Shown piece by piece: positions 4,960 through 7,490 of a DNA stretch of 7,490 nucleotides. A program made the position numbers and the translations under genes. Origin of the DNA: an uncultured Acinetobacter sp. (lineage in GTDB: Bacteria > Pseudomonadota > Gammaproteobacteria > Pseudomonadales > Moraxellaceae); the NCBI GenBank assembly GCA_900766635.1, contig CAAFWA010000176.1:1-7490 (forward strand). The letters run 5' to 3'. The notes beneath the pieces were generated by a model that was not told the origin of the DNA, made no database searches, and worked only from the letters and a program-made list of their open reading frames with translations. Position 1 is the stretch's first letter, and every line of letters starts with the position of its first letter.

Positions 4960-6501
4960 ATGTCAATCAACATTGAAAAAATAGCAGTCATTGGTGTTGG
5001 CACTATGGGTGCAGGTATTGCCCAAATTGCCATCCAATCGGGTCATGAGGTTTGGCTCTATGATGCCAAAGATGGAGCTGCGCAAGCTGCACAAGCTAAG
5101 TTGCAACACACGCTCAATCAATTGGCAGACAAAGGAAAATTTAGTCATGCTCAGGCTGAGCAAGATCTGGCTCGCTTACATATTGCAGAGCGTCTAGAGG
5201 ATTTAGCTGAATGTGATTTGGTGGTCGAGGCGATTATTGAACAGCTTGAGATTAAGCAAAATTTGATGCAACAACTTGAAAGTGTGCTCAAGCCCGATGC
5301 GATTATTGCGTCAAATACCTCATCGCTCTCTATTACTGCAATTGCTTCAACCTGCCAACAGCCTGAGCGCATTGTAGGCTATCACTTCTTTAACCCTGTG
5401 CCACTCATGAAAGTGGTTGAAGTGATTCAAGGCTTTTATACCCGTGATGATTTAGTTGAAGCTTTGGTGGCACTCTCACATAAAATGGGGCATCGTCCTG
5501 TGGTGGCCAAAGACACTCCGGGGTTTATTATTAACCATGCAGGGCGTGCTTTTGGCAGTGAGGCCTATGCGATTTTATCTGAGCAAGTGGCGCCTTTTTA
5601 CGAGATTGATCGTATCTACCGTGAGGGGATTGGCTTTAAAATGGGGCCGTTTGAGCTGGGTGATTTAACCGGTATGGATGTTTCACATCCTGTGAGTGAA
5701 TCCATTTATCAGCAGTATTATCATGAGCCACGTTATCGCCCCAATATTAATACCCGTCAGCGCTTTATTGCCCGTCAGTTAGGGCGAAAAACAGGCCAAG
5801 GCTTTTATGATTATCGCTCAGGGCAAAAACAAGGTGATGTTTTGCCACAACAACTGCCACGTTTAAGCCATTACCCAAGTGTATGGATTGGGGCAGATTT
5901 TGAACAAGATCGTCAAGCGCTTGAACAATATTTAACAGCGCACAACATTAAACTTGATCATGAACGTACCCCACAAGCGCAAAGTTTAGTGTTATTGGCC
6001 TGCTATGGTGAAGATGCCACAAGTGCAGCACGTCGTTATAGTGTTGATCCACGTCAAGTGGTTTGTATTGATTTGCTGTATGGCTTAAATAAACATCGTA
6101 CTTTAATGCCATCGTTAATTACTGCGCCACATCTGCTCGAGGCTGCCCATTCGATCTTTAATTTAGATGGACAGAGTCTCAGTGTGATTGGTGAAAGTGT
6201 CGGTTTTGTTGCACAACGTGTCATGGCGATGATTGTCAATTTAGGCTGTGATATTGCGCAACAAAATATTGCTAGCGTTGATGATATTAATGCTGCAGTA
6301 CGTTTAGGTTTAGGTTACCCACATGGGCCAATTGAATGGGGCGATGTACTTGGGGCTGATAAAATTTTAACCATTTTACAGCGTATGAGTGAAATTACCC
6401 ATGATCCACGTTATCGTCCAAGTCCGTGGCTACGTCGCCGTGTCGAGCTCGGATTAAAATTAGTACACCAAACACATCAACAACAAGAACAAGCGGCTTA
6501 A
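4960..6501 (+). CDS. dcaH: 3-hydroxyacyl-CoA dehydrogenase, long PaaH-type, for 3-hydroxyadipyl-CoA
   Basis: This NAD-dependent enzyme (513 aa) should oxidise 3-hydroxyadipyl-CoA to 3-oxoadipyl-CoA. The N-terminal Rossmann domain has GVGTMG at 12-17, Asp35 at the end of the second strand for NAD ribose binding, and SNTSSL at 118-123. His142 in HFFNP and Glu154 make the catalytic pair, and Asn192 is the further conserved active-site residue. A first C-terminal-type domain spans about 186-285, a Rossmann-like linker domain about 300-405, and a second C-terminal-type copy about 413-500. The last copy has GFVAQ where the first has GFIIN. This architecture is longer than the roughly 280-310 residues of simple members and matches PaaH/PaaC proteins. 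The ATG follows dcaE by 2 nt, with its AAGGA site inside the dcaE end. The thiolase starts 16 nt downstream. The symbol is by pathway position; a paa-type name would be equally valid from sequence alone. Confidence 0.87.
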   Translation: MSINIEKIAVIGVGTMGAGIAQIAIQSGHEVWLYDAKDGAAQAAQAKLQHTLNQLADKGKFSHAQAEQDLARLHIAERLEDLAECDLVVEAIIEQLEIKQNLMQQLESVLKPDAIIASNTSSLSITAIASTCQQPERIVGYHFFNPVPLMKVVEVIQGFYTRDDLVEALVALSHKMGHRPVVAKDTPGFIINHAGRAFGSEAYAILSEQVAPFYEIDRIYREGIGFKMGPFELGDLTGMDVSHPVSESIYQQYYHEPRYRPNINTRQRFIARQLGRKTGQGFYDYRSGQKQGDVLPQQLPRLSHYPSVWIGADFEQDRQALEQYLTAHNIKLDHERTPQAQSLVLLACYGEDATSAARRYSVDPRQVVCIDLLYGLNKHRTLMPSLITAPHLLEAAHSIFNLDGQSLSVIGESVGFVAQRVMAMIVNLGCDIAQQNIASVDDINAAVRLGLGYPHGPIEWGDVLGADKILTILQRMSEITHDPRYRPSPWLRRRVELGLKLVHQTHQQQEQAA

Positions 6502-6517
6502 AACCAAGGATTTTATC

Positions 6518-7490
6518 ATGTTAAATGCTTATATCTACGATGGATTACGTTCACCTTTTGGTCGTCACGGGGGCACTTTAGCAACTGTACGTGCGGATGA
6601 CTTAGCCGCAGCAGTGATTAAAAATTTATTAGAAAAAACCAAAATTCCTGCTCAAGATGTAGAAGATGTGATTTTTGGGAGTACCAACCAAGCGGGTGAA
6701 GATAGCCGTAATGTGGCACGTTTCGCTGCACTATTGGCAGGTATGCCTGTGACTGTGCCTGGTCAAACCGTCAATCGTTTATGCGCATCGGGCTTAGGTG
6801 CAGTGATTGATTCAGCACGTGCCATTACTTGTGGTGAGGGAGACCTGTATATTGCAGGCGGTGTAGAGAGTATGACACGTGCGCCTTTTGTCATGGCAAA
6901 ATCTGAAACAGCCTTTGGACGTGATGTTAAAATTTATGACACCACCATTGGCACACGCTTCCCAAATCCAAAGTTCACTGCGCTATTTGGTGCGCACAGC
7001 ATGCCAGAAACAGGGGATAATGTCGCTAAAACCTATGGCATTAGTCGTGAACAAGCCGATCAATTTGCTGCAGCATCACAAGCCAAATATCAAGCTGCCA
7101 AAGAGCAAGGCTTTTTTGATGATGAAATTACCCCAATTGAAGTGCCACAAGGTAAAAAATTACCGCCTAAACAAGTCACTGAAGATGAGCATCCTCGCCC
7201 AAGTTCTGATTTTGATGCACTGCAAAAGCTCAAGCCTTTGTTTGAGGGTGGCGTAGTGACCGCAGGCAATGCCTCAGGTATTAATGATGGGGCTGCAGCA
7301 TTAATCATTGGTAGCGAACAAGTACAGCATAAATATGGTTTAAAACCGTTGGCCAAGATTCTCTCATCAGCCGCAGCAGGCATTGAACCGAGCATTATGG
7401 GGGCAGGGCCAATTGAAGCAATTAAAAAAGCGGTGCAACGTGCCAATTTAAGCTTAGATGATATGGATGTGATTGAAATTAATGAAGCTT
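6518..7490 (+). CDS. dcaF: 3-oxoadipyl-CoA thiolase (partial, runs off the window end)
   Basis: The frame is open from ATG 6518-6520 to the last base, giving 324 codons of a protein usually about 400 long. AAGGA with a 7-nt spacer precedes the start. It begins MLNAYIYDGLRSPFGRHGG, the usual PcaF/PaaJ opening, and NRLCASGLGAV holds Cys89, the nucleophile that takes the acyl group. GGVESMTRAP and TAGNASGINDGAAA are standard thiolase motifs. The window ends within NEA of the NEAFA motif, so the catalytic His (GGAIAxGHP region) and second Cys lie outside. The enzyme cleaves 3-oxoadipyl-CoA with CoA to succinyl-CoA and acetyl-CoA, closing the beta-oxidation spiral; succinyl-CoA can then serve DcaIJ. 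PcaF, PaaJ and DcaF do the same reaction and are close relatives; I use dcaF for its place in this operon. Confidence 0.88.
   Translation, partial: MLNAYIYDGLRSPFGRHGGTLATVRADDLAAAVIKNLLEKTKIPAQDVEDVIFGSTNQAGEDSRNVARFAALLAGMPVTVPGQTVNRLCASGLGAVIDSARAITCGEGDLYIAGGVESMTRAPFVMAKSETAFGRDVKIYDTTIGTRFPNPKFTALFGAHSMPETGDNVAKTYGISREQADQFAAASQAKYQAAKEQGFFDDEITPIEVPQGKKLPPKQVTEDEHPRPSSDFDALQKLKPLFEGGVVTAGNASGINDGAAALIIGSEQVQHKYGLKPLAKILSSAAAGIEPSIMGAGPIEAIKKAVQRANLSLDDMDVIEINEA

Noticed and set aside
6879..7256. 125-codon plus-strand frame inside the thiolase gene
   Set aside because: It is in a shifted frame of the real thiolase and shows no recognisable family motif.
7090..7446. 118-codon minus-strand frame inside the thiolase gene
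   Set aside because: It lies wholly within a clear thiolase coding region with conserved motifs; it is an antisense shadow without a credible start site.
4187..7490. Rightward genes as part of a phenylacetate (paa) operon
   Set aside because: The enzymes would fit, but no phenylacetyl-CoA ligase, epoxidase or isomerase is in view, while a dicarboxylate transferase, dehydrogenase and transporter are divergently adjacent. It cannot be fully excluded without the downstream sequence.

Overview
The window is a compact, gene-dense piece of an AT-rich gammaproteobacterial chromosome. Protein families, codon choice (many TTA, CAA and AAA codons) and gene set all point to Acinetobacter. From the sequence I read it as a dicarboxylic-acid (dca) catabolic locus, which takes up straight-chain dicarboxylates such as adipate and degrades them by beta-oxidation. 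Genus and gene symbols come from family recognition, not from a database search.

Layout: two divergent gene sets flank a 260-bp AT-rich control region at about 3927-4186. Leftward (minus strand), in transcription order: acyl-CoA dehydrogenase (dcaA, 2775-3926), MFS transporter of the aromatic acid:H+ symporter type (dcaK, 1452-2723), the two subunits of a 3-oxoadipate/dicarboxylate CoA-transferase (dcaI, 784-1443; dcaJ, 122-772), and the first 30 codons of a secreted or outer-membrane protein that is probably the porin dcaP (1-90, cut by the window edge). Rightward (plus strand): enoyl-CoA hydratase (dcaE, 4187-4957), a long two-domain 3-hydroxyacyl-CoA dehydrogenase (dcaH, 4960-6501), and a 3-oxoadipyl-CoA thiolase (dcaF/pcaF type, 6518 to beyond the window end).

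Together these form a complete route. DcaP would carry the diacid across the outer membrane and DcaK across the inner membrane. DcaIJ moves CoA onto it from succinyl-CoA, DcaA introduces the 2,3 double bond, DcaE hydrates it, DcaH oxidises the 3-hydroxyl group, and DcaF cleaves 3-oxoadipyl-CoA to succinyl-CoA and acetyl-CoA. The thiolase product succinyl-CoA can feed the CoA-transferase again. Catalytic residues are visible in all the enzymes, and no gene looks broken.

No regulator gene, RNA gene, mobile element or CRISPR array is visible. The protein content is that of a known pathway, and I do not see an undescribed system. The least explained DNA is the divergent control region. It holds a 17-bp palindrome just downstream of a good leftward -10 box, a second 18-bp palindrome before dcaE, a shared 9-bp direct repeat, and strong A/T tracts. 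A hairpin between dcaA and dcaK may set the ratio of enzyme to transporter.
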